A stretch of DNA of 64,000 nucleotides from Oreocharis arfaki. Its lineage: Eukaryota > Chordata > Aves > Passeriformes > Paramythiidae. The position numbers and the translations under genes were made by a program. The stretch's first letter is position 1. Each line of letters starts with the position of its first letter. The stretch is taken from positions 269,199 through 333,198 of the forward strand of contig VZRR01007593.1 in assembly GCA_013398015.1 (NCBI GenBank), given 5' to 3'. This document shows positions 1 to 12,300 of the stretch, in pieces. The notes beneath the pieces are model-generated. The model did not search any database. It saw only the letters and a list, made by a program, of their open reading frames with translations, and was not told the origin of the DNA.

Positions 1-3000
1 CTGTGATGGCCCACTGCTGGAATTACCTTTCCCCCAGTTACTGCTCAGTTCTGCTGACTTCAGCCCAGTGGCTCTCATCCAGGCCCCATTCACCTTGGGA
101 TTGCCATCAATTTCCCTTAAAATAAAAGAGTAGGCAAACATACAACATTCACAATGCGATTGCTTAATCATAACTGTCCAGCTATAGCTACTGATTAACA
201 GCTAAAAGTTTGATTCAATTTTCAAGGTGCTTAAATCTCCCTGGGCATGATATCAAGGTCTTAAAGAGACGTAACTGGCAGCTTTGGGGAGCATCAGTGC
301 TTGGCTTGGTCTCTGCTTTTTAGTTTCATCAACATAGACTTACATTGGCTGGATGATGGCAGCAGCACTAGAGTGGGTTGATGAGAGAAGCAAACGGAGG
401 AGCTTTGCCCGGCCCAGCACTTGCAATGTGCTGCCGTAGGGATCTGCTCTGTGCATCACTCCAACACTGTGCAACATGGCTGTGTGGGCTTTGCCACGCA
501 TTCAGGGAGGTGAGGAGTGCTGGATCTGCCCCCCAGAACTCTGCTTCAGCACAGCGGGGTCCTGAGTCTGCATCAGCCCATCTGCCATGCCCATCCAACA
601 TGTATGTGCCCATCCTGCTGCAGTGACTTGCAGCGTGAAGGCCTCAAATATACAGACAGACCGTGTCAAACCATGAGTGCCTGCAGAGATTTCACAGCAT
701 TTATAAAAGGATCAATAAGGATCTAGCCCTTTGAACTTTGCAACTGTGTAGGTAAGAGGTGTCCTATGAAAAGGGTGTACCTTTTTGACCATTATAACTT
801 TAATAATCTCTCCTTTAGCCTTCTCTTTTTAAAAAATACTTTAGCAGCCATTGTCTCAGAAAAGAGAAAGACCAAGAGCAAAAGATGTCCAGTGAAAGGG
901 GTTTTATTTTCCTATCTTTTTGTCCATTAAAGAGTTCATTGTTCCACCTCCACAGTTCATTGCTGCTTGTGAAGAAAGGAGCAAATTACTGAGTGCCAGC
1001 AGAGGAAAAGAATGGTATTGAACCAGGATAAACACGGGTTTTCATCATGACAAGAACAAGCCAGATAAGAAATCAGTTGATTTGTGTCAGATAGCTGATG
1101 TTGTATTTTAATATTCCAGTAGTGGGCATACTGTCTCTGATGCCTTTTGGAACTGTTTGTACTTTGATTTAATCTGGAATTAAAGCTTTAAAACAGATTC
1201 AGTAAGCCCCTGGGGGGAAGAGCTACTTGTCAGCTGTGATTAAATTTGATTAGTGCAAGAGGGAAATTTGCCATTTTGCCCCTTAATCTTAGCTCACTGA
1301 GCTCTATTGAGTCTCTTTGGAGTTCCATATTTCCTTTTGATTCTCTGAATTCTGAGTTACACTATACTACCGTGTTCCCGATATGAAGTTTTGTAGCAAT
1401 GATTGTTGACACAGAAAAAGACATAAACCCAGCCAACATAAAAAAAAAAAATTCACCATACTGCATTATGTAGAGAATAAATTTATTTTCCTTTCTCTGT
1501 GTACATAAAATAGCAGTAAAGAAATGTGGCTGAACAAATGAAGGTGGGCATTCTCTTTTTTAATAATTTTGACAGCCCTTTCTAGATGGGAATTTTGACC
1601 AGTAGAACTCTGTTGATCTGATTATAGTGCTGTAGTTATGTTGGAATAAATTCCATGTAAGCAGTCTTGCTCCTGAAGAGCCATGTCATGGAATGATTCA
1701 ATACTGATATGACTCTACTGAGGTATTTTTGCCAACATTGTTTGACCTGTAAATTTCTCCAGGTAGATAAAACACTTAGCACAAATGCCTAGGGCAAAGA
1801 TCCACGCTTGATATACACCAAGGCTTGAAGTTATGTGGAATGAGGTGCTGGAGAATGGCTCAAGCACTGTCCCTTCTGTTCCATATACCTGTCGGTTCCT
1901 CTGCTGAGCTTTAACCATTAAGTGTATGGTTACTGGAAAGTAACCATATATCAAGTGGAAAGGCTCTTCATCAGTGAAACAATATCAATGCTTCGTTATA
2001 TGCTGTCCAATGCAGTCCATTTCTTTTTCCTCACAGTATATGGCATTCACTGAGCAAAATCAAACTGGGAGAAATCTGTAGCTAATACTGGTTTGGAGGA
2101 GAGGAATTGGAATTTTCAGGCATAGCTGTAGACCAGAGATGTTAACAATCACATGGGAAATGTGTATTTGATATAAATTGGTTAAAAGTCTCTGAGCAGT
2201 GCTGCTGTAGTCTGGATAGTTACTATGACAGTATGTACAACTAGCATGATGGCTGATTTATGTGCAAAGTTATGATTAGTTTTAAGTGAGTTTGGGGATA
2301 CATTTGAGCTCTCTTTTTATTTCACAAGAACCACTTTGTGATAAAATTTGGCCTTCATTACCTCTTCATAAATACTTTCAGTTAATTTCATGTTTTGTAA
2401 CTGGGTCCTGGCAGCATGGGCAATGCAATAAGGAAAAAATTGACTTCGTGGATGAGTGTTAATTGTACCTGGGACTTCAGTGCATGTTGAATTTACTTAG
2501 TAGTAACCCAAGCTGCACTGATACAGAGATCTGCATATAGGCAGTGTGTTCTCCTAGTTTAACATGATTGCCAGCTGCTGTATTGGTGGAGTCTTTTGTG
2601 CTTGTTATCAAAATGTCTGAATAGTGAGGAGCAGGAAATTTACATTTAAAGTGCACCAGAGCTTTTCTGGAACACTGCTGCTGAGTGTTACACAACATCT
2701 GTAAACAAATGTGTGATAACCCATGTGAGTACAATGAAATGGAGGAAAGAGGCATGTCTTTGGAAGGGTTACACATGGAGGACAACCAGCAAAGTAGCAG
2801 GCCAAGCAGACAAAACTTAGGAATTGCTGAAGAAGGGAATTTGCTGTTTTCAGGGAACTGGAAAGGTATTGCAGAAGCAGATCTTATGGTTAAATGAACT
2901 AACAAAGCCTGCTTTCATGCTGCTCTTCTAATTCTTCCCCTTCTGTGTCTGACTGCTTGTACATTAACCTGAAGTCACATCAGCAGCAGCTCTGAAAACC

Positions 3001-4511
3001 CTGTGCATGAGGAACAGCTGCCCATAAGGATCTGTGGCTCAGAAACTCCAGTAACACTGCTTCAAAGAAAAGAATAAATCAGGGCTCTGTACAGACAGTC
3101 CTCGTGGAGCTGGACACTGGGAAGTGTCCAGCAAATTTAGGGGCTGGTGAGGTATTTCCTGCTACTCTGCGAGGGATCAGTACAGGGGCTGGTGCTGCTG
3201 GGCAGAGAACTTCCTTCTGACAGGCATGAATTACTCTGCCTCTTCCCAGGAGCATACCTAGGAGTATCATAACTGTTCCACTAGTGATTTCTTTTGTGGT
3301 GAAAGCAGTGACCCACGGAAGCTGAGTTGCTTTGATTCCTCTGGAGGTGAAGGTGCTGCTTTATTAACTCCTTCAGCCTCTGAAATTCCCAAGGGGGTTC
3401 CAAGAGGCAAGAAACCTTGAATTCAAAGATTAAAATTTTCAAACTGAGATCTTTCTGATACTACAGAGCCTGTACTGTTTGCACAGCATGTAAGAAGTTG
3501 CCGTTTAAGAGAGAGCTATTGTTTGTGCAAATTCTCTATTTGCCCATTAAACCAAATGCTACTGCCCAGAGAGAGCTGGAAAACACCATTCTACAAAGCA
3601 TGAGGACAAATTCCATGGAGAGTAGTCTCTCTTTGAGCCAATATATTTAAACAGATGGCATGTGACTTCACTGAGGCACACTGAAGGTGCAGCAGAAGTG
3701 TGTTCTCAGGAGACCTTGGCCAGTGGTTCACACCCCGTGAACTAGGACACCTGACCCAATATGCTAGCCAAAGTCTCTTTTGCCAAGTGGATGTCTTCAT
3801 GTCTGTCTGAGATGTCCGTGATACTGTATCCCCAGAAATTCTCCTTCAGGAAGTGGCATCTCCCAGTGCACTGAGACTGCCTGGAAAATCGGTGTCTCTC
3901 TCTTTCTGCAATGCATCCTGTACTGTTTCAGACAATACTGGTGCCAACACTTCAGAACTGGATTCTGAGCTTGATATTAAACATCAAGGATCACTTTTTC
4001 CCAAAACATACTCTGTGGTTCCCCTTCATCTGTTTTGGTGACTATTAGTTCCTGGTATAATCAAGTCTTCGTCATCTGTTGTAGATGGGAGAAAGGAGGA
4101 AGATTCAGAAGACAGGAAAATACACAGTAATGTCCATAAAGCTAGTCAGTTGCTGTCTTGAGGACAGCCAAGGGGAAAACAATGGCAATAACTGTAATTC
4201 AAGAGACGTGCTCACCTTCATTGTAAGAGTCCTGCTTGTATTAATTAGCACCTGCCGGCACCAATGGAACATCATGAACTTCCAGGTGCTCTGTGTGTTT
4301 GCAGGAGCTGTCCTATATGTATGTCCCTGTTGCTGAAGCTCGAAGATCTTTGTCTTCTGCAGCCATGCATTGCTCTCTTCTCCCTGATGATGCCTCCCTT
4401 ACTGCTCCCAGAACCACAGTGTGCTAAATGAAGCTATTCTATGTTGTCCTTGCTGAAGCAAGTACCCAGGCTTTTCTTTTCTTGGTCTCATGCTTGTTCT
4501 CTTTCTTGTAT
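1..4511. other. No gene recognised
   Basis: Unique-looking AT-rich DNA with only short scattered open frames on both strands. A short A-run lies at 1440-1450. I see no recognisable repeat or exon. Confidence 0.5.
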
Positions 4512-4735
4512 AGCTGCAGAGGAGACAGAGGGACTTGTGACTTTGCACGCATCCCCAATCTTCTCACCAGCATGGTAGGATGAAAACCAGAAAAGGCGTT
4601 TGGTCTGTGTAAGCTCTGCTCAACAAGAACTAAACCATCTCTGTATTATAAACCCTGTGTTCAGCACAAATCCAAAACAGCCCTATGCCAGCCACTGTGA
4701 AGAAAATGAACCCTACCCCAGCCAAAACCAGTGCA
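4512..4735 (+). mobile_element. ERVL-type LTR, 3' fragment (old)
   Basis: The text AAAAGGCGTTTGGTCTGTGT, then GCTCTGCTCAACAAGAACTA, AGCACAAATCCAAAACAG, GAAGAAAATGAACCCTACCC and CCAGCCAAAACCAGTGCA is the familiar 3' half of a common avian ERVL-group LTR. It ends in CA at 4735. The 5' half is missing or too diverged to see, and the left limit is approximate. No retroviral coding sequence is attached. The long open frame at 4600-5070 begins inside this LTR and is not a gene. Family assignment is from remembered consensus wording. Confidence 0.6.
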
Positions 4736-6239
4736 GGCCCCTAAAGCCATGGTCACAGCTGTTGACTAGCGCAATTCTTGGCTTGCAGCCAGATTGCAGT
4801 GACCAGTGTCACATCAAGTGTACACCCACCTTGTGTGTAGTGCATCTGCCTGACTATCAGACAAGTGTGGGCTGCCTTTCTGGTGGTTGTGGCTGTCCAT
4901 TGACACTGGCTGTTCGAAAGAGTTGGATCATGAGATGGCAGGAGAACATCCCAGGGTTTTTCTTGTGTGATCCTAAGGTGAGGCATAGCATTTTTCAGTT
5001 GCTCTATAGCTTACATCTAAATGCTGGTAAAATGCCACCAGGAATGGAGGTCAGCACTATTTTAACATAGTGAAACCATCAGAGGAAACCTTCATTGCCT
5101 GAAAGAACCAACTCACTGTAAAATGAAAGTTGTTGGAGTGCTGCCCCTGAGTGCCTGCTCAGATGGTATGCTTACCCCGAAGTCCATAATCCTGATGTAA
5201 CTCAAAAAAGCAGACAAGTTCTAAATAATTTTCTGTGTTTGGTTGGCTTGGGTTGGCTTGGGTTGGTGTCACTGAAATAAATGGAGTTGCAAATGAGATC
5301 TACATATTCATTGCAACTGCTCTAGACTACTTTTTAGAGAACTCGTTTTCTTATTTTGCATGATCCCCAAACTAGAATAATTCTGACCATGACACTGAAT
5401 TTAGCTTCTCTTTTGTCGCAGATCGACACTAACAATCAGGCATGGACGCAGGTTTCATTCACACGCCAAGGTTTCGGGCTAACGGGCAAAAGCCTTGCTC
5501 TTCGTTTATTTTTACACTTACATACATATGTACAGACAATCAACAATTGGATGAAGAGGTTAAGCTTCTCCAAATTGATAGGATATAAATTCAGTCTATC
5601 ACCTTCCTCTGCCTCCGGAGAAGGAATGCAAAACAATTCTAAAAGTACAGCTTAGAAAAGATTTGTTACAAAAACATGGGCATTGTTTATCTTACAACTT
5701 ATGAGAAAGTCCTTCACTGCTAACGGGAACAAGGCATGCAGTGAAAAACTAAGGCAACACTCTTTAGAAAATAATATTATATTGGCATTCAGCAGTTTGA
5801 GTGTACCCCTGCCTTTTTGCACCAAAGCTCCACTTATAAGCTGGTGGTGAAGTCCTTTAACATTACCAACATACATCAGAAAAAAACTACCTAGAATTAG
5901 TTACCAATCCTAGACTAATTATAAACTGTGCTGGCTCCTCAGTTCTGTTCCAAGTTATGGCCTAACTACAAAATGGCAAGATTTGTATGCTGTCATGTAT
6001 TTGTATGCTGTAAAATGCCACAGACCACTGTTAGAGCCTTGTCAGGGTATGGAGGTGCAGCTGCTGGGCTGGCTGAACACCACTGCTGTACTCAGAGATG
6101 CTGCTGGGTCAGCAGACTGCCAATTTCCTGAACACTAATTCAGAAAGTGTGTAAGCAATTGGCTGGAAAACACAGGATATTTATCTCACTGTTTCATTAT
6201 TGCTGCACGAGTGTCACAATTCTTTTTCTTCATCAGTGG
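4736..6239. other. No gene recognised
   Basis: Holds the small GGTTGGCTTG minisatellite. The open frame that starts in the preceding LTR fragment runs to 5070 without resembling a known protein. Confidence 0.5.
5236..5267 (+). repeat. Short G/T minisatellite (GGTTGGCTTG units)
   Basis: Three near-perfect 10-base units GGTTGGCTTG in a row with paired Gs. It is a minor simple repeat. Confidence 0.75.
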
Positions 6240-7144
6240 TGGTGGGCTGACCCTGGCTGGATGCCAGGCACCCACCCGCCAGGCAGCTCTCTCACTCCCC
6301 TTTGCAGGTGGACAGGGGAGAGAATAACAAAGAATTCATGAGTTGAGATAAGGACTGGGAGAGATCAATCACCAAATACCATCACAGGCAAAACAGGCTA
6401 GATTTAGAGATATTAATTGAATTTATTACTAACAAAATCAGAGCAGGATAATTAGAAGTAAAACAGACCTTAAAAACACCTTCCCCTCATGCCTCCCTCC
6501 TTCCCAGCTCTACCTCCTCCCCCAGCAGCACAGGGAGACAGGGAATGCGGGTTATGGTCAGTTCATCACAAGTTGTTTCTCTCAGTGCTCGGGGCAAGGA
6601 GTCCTTCCCCTGCTCATCATGGGGTCCTTCCAAAGGAGTTTTCCATGAACTTCTCTGATGTGAGTCCATCCCATGGGCAACAGTCCCCCTCAAACTGCTG
6701 CAATGGGGGTCACTCTTCCATGAGATGCAGTCCTTCAAGGACCATGAGGTGCTCCGGTGTGGGCTCCTCTCTCCACAGACCTCCTCTCAAGCATCCCCCA
6801 GCTCTGGTGTGGGGCTTGTCTGGTGCCTGGAGCATCTGTTCCCCCTCCTTCTCCACTGACCCTGGTGTCTGGAGGGCTGTTCCCATCACATGTTCTCACC
6901 CCACTCTTCTCTGGCCATGATTACAAATGTCCAATGACTTTCTTTGTCTTTGTCTTCTTAAACATGTTATCACTGAGGCACTACCAGCATTTCTAACTGG
7001 CCCAGCCTTGCCCAGTGACATGTTGGCTTTTGGAGCCTCTTCGCATTGGCTCTGTTGGACATGAAAGAAGCTTCTGGCAGCTTCTCACAGAAGCCTCCCC
7101 TGTAGCCCCCTGCTACAAAAGCTTGGCCATGCAAACCCAATACA
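6240..7144 (-). mobile_element. Solo LTR of an avian endogenous retrovirus, copy 1
   Basis: About 905 bp beginning TGGTGGGCTGACCCTGGCTG and ending GCAAACCCAATACA on the + strand, so it has TG...CA ends. On the minus strand it starts TGTATTGGGTTTGC and carries AATAAA (complement at 6422-6427) near its 3' end, which sets the orientation. Flanks AGTGG (6235-6239) and AGTAG (7145-7149) fit a 5-bp target duplication with one mismatch. The middle holds diverged GC-rich repeat units with CTCCGGTGTGGGCTCC-like text. It is the same family as the copy at 25497-26575. No internal retroviral genes flank it, so it is a solo LTR formed by recombination. Confidence 0.78.
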
Positions 7145-9190
7145 AGTAGCTAAGTGAGGGAAATATTAATTTAAGGGCATGAAAACAAAACCAGACTGCC
7201 ACTCTGGGCACTGATAGAGACAATGCTGAGATTATAGTAACAATGGGGAGCAAACTCCCTTCTTCTCTTCACAATTTTCTCATCTTCATGTCATTGTCCA
7301 ACTTTCTTAGTAATGAAACCCAAAATTTAATAAAGAGCAGCTTTATTTACTCAGTTTGACTATGTGAGATCAAATTACTTTTTGTCTTACAGTTAGCTGC
7401 TGCTTATTTATTTGCTATACATTACGTAAGACCACAATTTCAATACTCTCCCCAACTGCACGGAAGAAGACTATGTGTGTGCATGTGTGTGTTCAAACTG
7501 TCTTTTCTCTGTGTGGGGTAAGTGGATGCCAAGTACATTGTCCTCATTACCAGAATACAGATGAATAAAAATTATGCAATGCGCAATAATCTGTTTTTCA
7601 TGTGCATGAGGTGTGCAGGCAGACCTGTTTGGTGCAGCTTAGCAGCCCAAACCTTAAAGATTTGCTCTGCAGTGTCCTGGCACAAAGCTTTCTCTAAACT
7701 AGATTGCAGGCTGATGCCTTTTTTTTTAATGGTGCAAAATATGAAGACATCGTGTGTCTTTCTCATGTGACTCCCTGGGTAAGAGGAAGCAGTGTGTAAC
7801 CACTATGATCTTGCAGTAATGAGTATCTCTGTTAAAGGAATGGAGAAAAATACAGCAATTAGAAACTTGCAATATCTGGTTAAGACTCAGCCTTAGCCCC
7901 CTGTCTGAAAATGATTGTTCATTTATCAAAATCTGAAGACATTTTCAAAGTTCAGGGCACTTTACTGTCCTTCTTTGAACGGACAACATGGGAAAATAAA
8001 GCCCTGGGCAATTTTCAGCCTCCGAGGCTACTCTCTCTGTTTCTTCAGGAACATACAACTTGCTTGGACTCTTACAAAAATATTGTAAGTATAAACAATT
8101 AAAGGTGGACCCTAACCCACCATATCAACACTGTTTAACTCCATGATGATGGCTTGAACATTTCTTGCAGCTGTCAGTACAGTTCTTCTGCGACCCCTAG
8201 CAGTACCCACACTTAGGGAACACATTCCCTTAGGGAGCTGTATTTTAAAGAAAAAGCAGTGCTTAACACTTGGAAATGTGAAAAGTCTCTATAGAACCAT
8301 AAAATTACGGGCGGTTTTCGCACAAGTGTCTATTGAAAGGCAGCAGAGCATCCCTCCTTCTTCCATTCAAAACTGATTAAAAAACTTCTGCCCATACCTC
8401 TTCCCTGCTTTTGAACTAGAACACAATGTGGTTTTCTCTCTCTTGAATACAATGTATTTTAAGGAGGTGTGCGCAACAAGTTTGTGTGTCTGATGGCTTG
8501 GAAAATATTTATACTTACATTCAGAACATGTTGGAGTCCACTGAGGGGCATACATTGTACATACTTTAGTATACATGACATAAACAAAATAGGAAGGTAT
8601 TTGACATATGTCTAGATGACATTTACTGTTGTGGAGCAAAGCAAACATAAAAGGAGCCAGACTGCATTTCTGACAAGCATTTTGTTAGAAAATGTGCAGC
8701 AAAAGTGTGCTAATATCAAAGTTCGGAAGAAATCAGGCCTATTTTGCTGGCTGGCACTTCTCTTAAACAAAATGAATAGGAAAGTGTTTGAACCACATGA
8801 AGGTTTCCCTATAAATATTTAAGTGGAACAGTTACACTGTGTAAAAAGTACCTTTCTCTCTCTTAAGTATGTATACAATGTATTTTATCTTATGTATAAT
8901 TCAATATAGCAGTTGAAAAATTGATGGTAATACAGTAATATTTTAAGATATTTTGAGCATTCCAACCCTTTCTTCCCAGGTCCTTGAATATCCTTTCTGA
9001 AGAATTTTGAAATTTTGGGTTGTTGGCTGTTCAAAAGAATAAAAAAGTGAAAATTTTTCATAAAACTGCCGCTGGTCAGTACTAGTGATGACTGCTTTAT
9101 TGACAGAGCTCTCGTGGCAGTAACAGGTCAGATATAACACTTCAGAGAAAGTGGAAGAAACTGATTTGAGACAGCTACAAACTAGAAAAT
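7145..9190. other. No gene recognised
   Basis: Apparently unique sequence with a short TGTGTG stretch near 7472-7491. No exon or transposon seen. Confidence 0.5.
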
Positions 9191-9330
9191 GTAGCTGAGT
9201 TGTTCAGAGCATGGTGCTAGTAATGCCAGGGTTGTGGGTTTGATCCCTGTACAGGCCAGTCACTGCAGAGTTGGGCTTGATGATCCTTGTGGATCCCTTC
9301 CAACTCAGAATATTCTGTGATTCTGTAATA
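9191..9330 (+). mobile_element. tRNA-Ile-headed SINE with CR1-like tail (TguSINE1-like)
   Basis: The first 75 bases read as a decayed tRNA-Ile: GTAGCTGAGTTGTTCAGAGC (A box region), then ATGGTGCTAGTAATGCCAGG (anticodon arm) and TGTGGGTTTGATCCCTG (B box). The tail from about 9266 is GAGTTGGGCTTGATGATCC, TTGTGGATCCCTTCCAACTC and AGAATATTCTGTGATTCTGT, which is the conserved CR1 3' end with its short terminal repeat. This composite is the SINE type described from songbird genomes. It is not a functional tRNA gene because the tRNA part is mutated and fused to a LINE tail. Confidence 0.85.
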
Positions 9331-12300
9331 TAGTGTTCTCGAGATTCATGATAAAAATACTGTCTTGCTTTCATATGTGCAGCGAAATTGCTGATAGAGG
9401 GTAGCTTAAGACTGGACAAACAAAAATGGATTTCCTATCTTCCATTTTTCTGATTCTGTGAAATGATACTGTCTGCTGTTAAGCTATTAAAATAAGCTGT
9501 GAGTGCTCACCATCAATTTCCATCTCTACATTCAGTAACAGCAAAATGTGGGGCATTACTCCAGCTCAGGCTGCTGCCTGGCACTAGTGGGTGTGCAGTG
9601 ACCTGACATGGTCAGAAAATGATCAACCCTGATTCTGAGCCTCTCCTCGAGGCCACCATGTAGTTTAGGAGGTAACTGTTGAGTAGTAAGATTTTCTTAC
9701 CTTCCTGTTTGTCAGGTAGGGCAACTTTTTTCATGAAGAAAGAGGATGAAGGCAGCTGAAGATTTCAGTTAAATCAAATGCTGAATCACCTCAGGGCAAA
9801 TGTTAAACCACAAAGGTGCTTCTGATTTCTATGGCAGTGCTACCCTTGTAATTGGAGGAAAGAGGTTCAGGAAGGAAGGTAACTTAGAGTCTGGTTCTTT
9901 ACACTGGGCTTCAGCATACGGAGCAACTGGCATGGTCTAAGCGGGATATTTTTTGCAGGGCACGCAATTTAAGTTTGAAGAGCAGGTATAAATTGTAACA
10001 GAAAATACATTATACAGGAAGTTACCTGCATACTTGCAACCAACACATGCAATTACCCATGGATGAAACTGACATTTTAAGAATGCAGAACACTTGTTCA
10101 GTTACAGAAATCCTTCAGTTTCCATTATAGGAAGGCTTAAACAGCAAGAGAAAACCTCATATTTTGACTTATTCTGGGGGTTTTTATGCATTGTTCTTAG
10201 CATTTCATAAACAGACTGCACAAGATGTAGCAAGATTCAGGAAAGCCCATTGTTCATGACCCAGTGGCTGGGTCATGCCTCCAGTAGCAGAAGTCTGTCC
10301 CTGCACTTTTGTATGATTCTACATTTCCTCTTAATAGCTGCTCACCAGCAGCCATGTGGTTCTATATAGGGGTGCTTTGAAAAATTTTGAGGATGCTAGA
10401 AATGTCACCTTTGCAAATCTGCTCCTTTGCTGTGGCATTTGACAAGAATGATGTGTCAGAAGTGGAAAAAAAAGGAGAGAGACTTAAAAGTATCTAGAAT
10501 TTACCAAGGGCAGGCCAAGAAGATAATACCATGAAATTAAGCAAAAGCTGCACTTTAAAAAAGGTTTTCTAACTGGGGAAGCATTAGGCTTGTGCATTGG
10601 TGAAGAATTGGTGGAAGTCTGTATGCACCTTTCATAAAAAGACTTGAAAGTAGAGCTGAATATATGTCAGGAAACAAGGCTGGCCCAGTAGCAGAAGGAT
10701 GGACGAGATCATAGATCCTTTCTGTCTTTAATTCTTGTGATCCACATTCTATCAGTTAGCACATCATATATGGAGAGAAAATGTGGTGCAGCCAAATTGC
10801 TGCAGTTTTACAGCTGAGATTGTTTTCAGCAGCTGATTCACACCTGCCAAGAACCACTTGAGTAAAGTCCTTAACCTATCACACATGGGCGTATTTCAGC
10901 CTGCAGGACCTCATTGACACTAGGGGGAAAAAAATCCACCTTTTTGAGAACTCATTGTTTTCCTTCCTGAGGGATGGTGCTGTACTTTGTAGGCAAAATG
11001 GTTGTGCCAGCCCTGTAGTGCTGACTTCTTGCATTCAAAAGTCAAAAGACCTCTAAGTAACAGTACAACTTTAATATACTTCGGCTTCCTTGAATGTTTG
11101 TTCTAGCTTTAAACTCTTTGTGTTTACACTATTACTATTTTTCTTCTTCAGGAACGAGAAAGCTAATCTCCTTCAGAAAATCAAGGATCTCTGTAATAGG
11201 TGCATACACAAGGAACTAAATATCTATCGTTAAATCAGACATGATTCTGGGTGTACAGTTCTCTCACCTGCGTGAACAAAAATTACTTATAGGTCAAACA
11301 AGGCCCCAAGCTTTTACCTGGTTTGGGAATGTGGAGTAAGAGTTGTAGTTTTGAACAAGGACCATTTCAGTCCATATTATTTTAACCTGTGCTGATGGCA
11401 AGGAACAGCATTATCCTGGGTCCTCAGAGTCCATCAGGGGATTAGGAAGAATGAATTAAAGATGGGATGAGGGTCTGCAGGAGTGTGCAGTTAGTTGGCA
11501 CTTGTACATCTGCACTTTCACTTCAAAAAAGAGAAGCCATTGTCACCCCTCTGTAATCTGCATGGCATCCCATGGGATCAGGAGTCTACCCACAACTGCC
11601 TAATGACTGAAATACTCCCGAGGATCAGCTGGGGATGCAGTCCCATTGGAGGGGATGCTGTATGACATGGCTTGGGTCCTGTCTGTCTGACTAAGTTGCA
11701 GGTCAGACCACTGTCAACATCTTGCTCGTCGGGCTGCTGCCACGAGATGCTAGCCAGATGGGTGGTGCTGTACCTGTAGAGGCAAAAGACAGCAGAGATA
11801 AGTGTGTTAAGATAATTCATTGTCTCCTGTGTGATGTCATTCACTAATGTCCAGAAATTCTGGTCTGCTAGTGCTCAGAAAATGTGCACGTTTGAGCAGT
11901 GTTGACTTTCTCAGCTGATCCAAGGTTTCTCTGTTGCAAAATGACCTGGCAATGACAGGGTGTTTAAATGGACAAATAGCACAAGAAAGTAAGCAAAGCA
12001 ATCAGTGTCACTAAGGAGGTGAAGATTCCTTTTCCACTCTTCTCTCAAGCTGACGCCTTTTCAGGTTTTGAAACAAAATTTACTTTTAGTCTTCTGTAAG
12101 CCCCAATGTTTATTTATCTCTGCTGTTAATCTTGAAGCAAATATGTGTGCCATAGTATTCCAGTTTTCCAGACTGAAATGATCTGGATGTTAGGAATTTA
12201 AAATTATGATCTTGTCATTAAATTGATCTGGAGAAAGGTGAAAATACATGCATGCGGAAACTTTACTGCAAAAAGGACAAAACTTCTCGTTAAATTACTC

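Noticed and set aside
4600..5070. 156-codon open frame on the + strand
   Set aside because: It begins inside an ERVL-type LTR fragment, has no family resemblance and is opposed by an open frame on the minus strand.
9191..9265. Functional tRNA-Ile gene
   Set aside because: Mismatches in the stem regions and direct fusion to a CR1 tail show a SINE head, not a tRNA gene.
10680..10745. Possible CR1 or SINE tail (GGATGGACGAGATCATAGATCC)
   Set aside because: The resemblance is short and lacks the terminal ATTCTATGATTC repeat; too weak to call.
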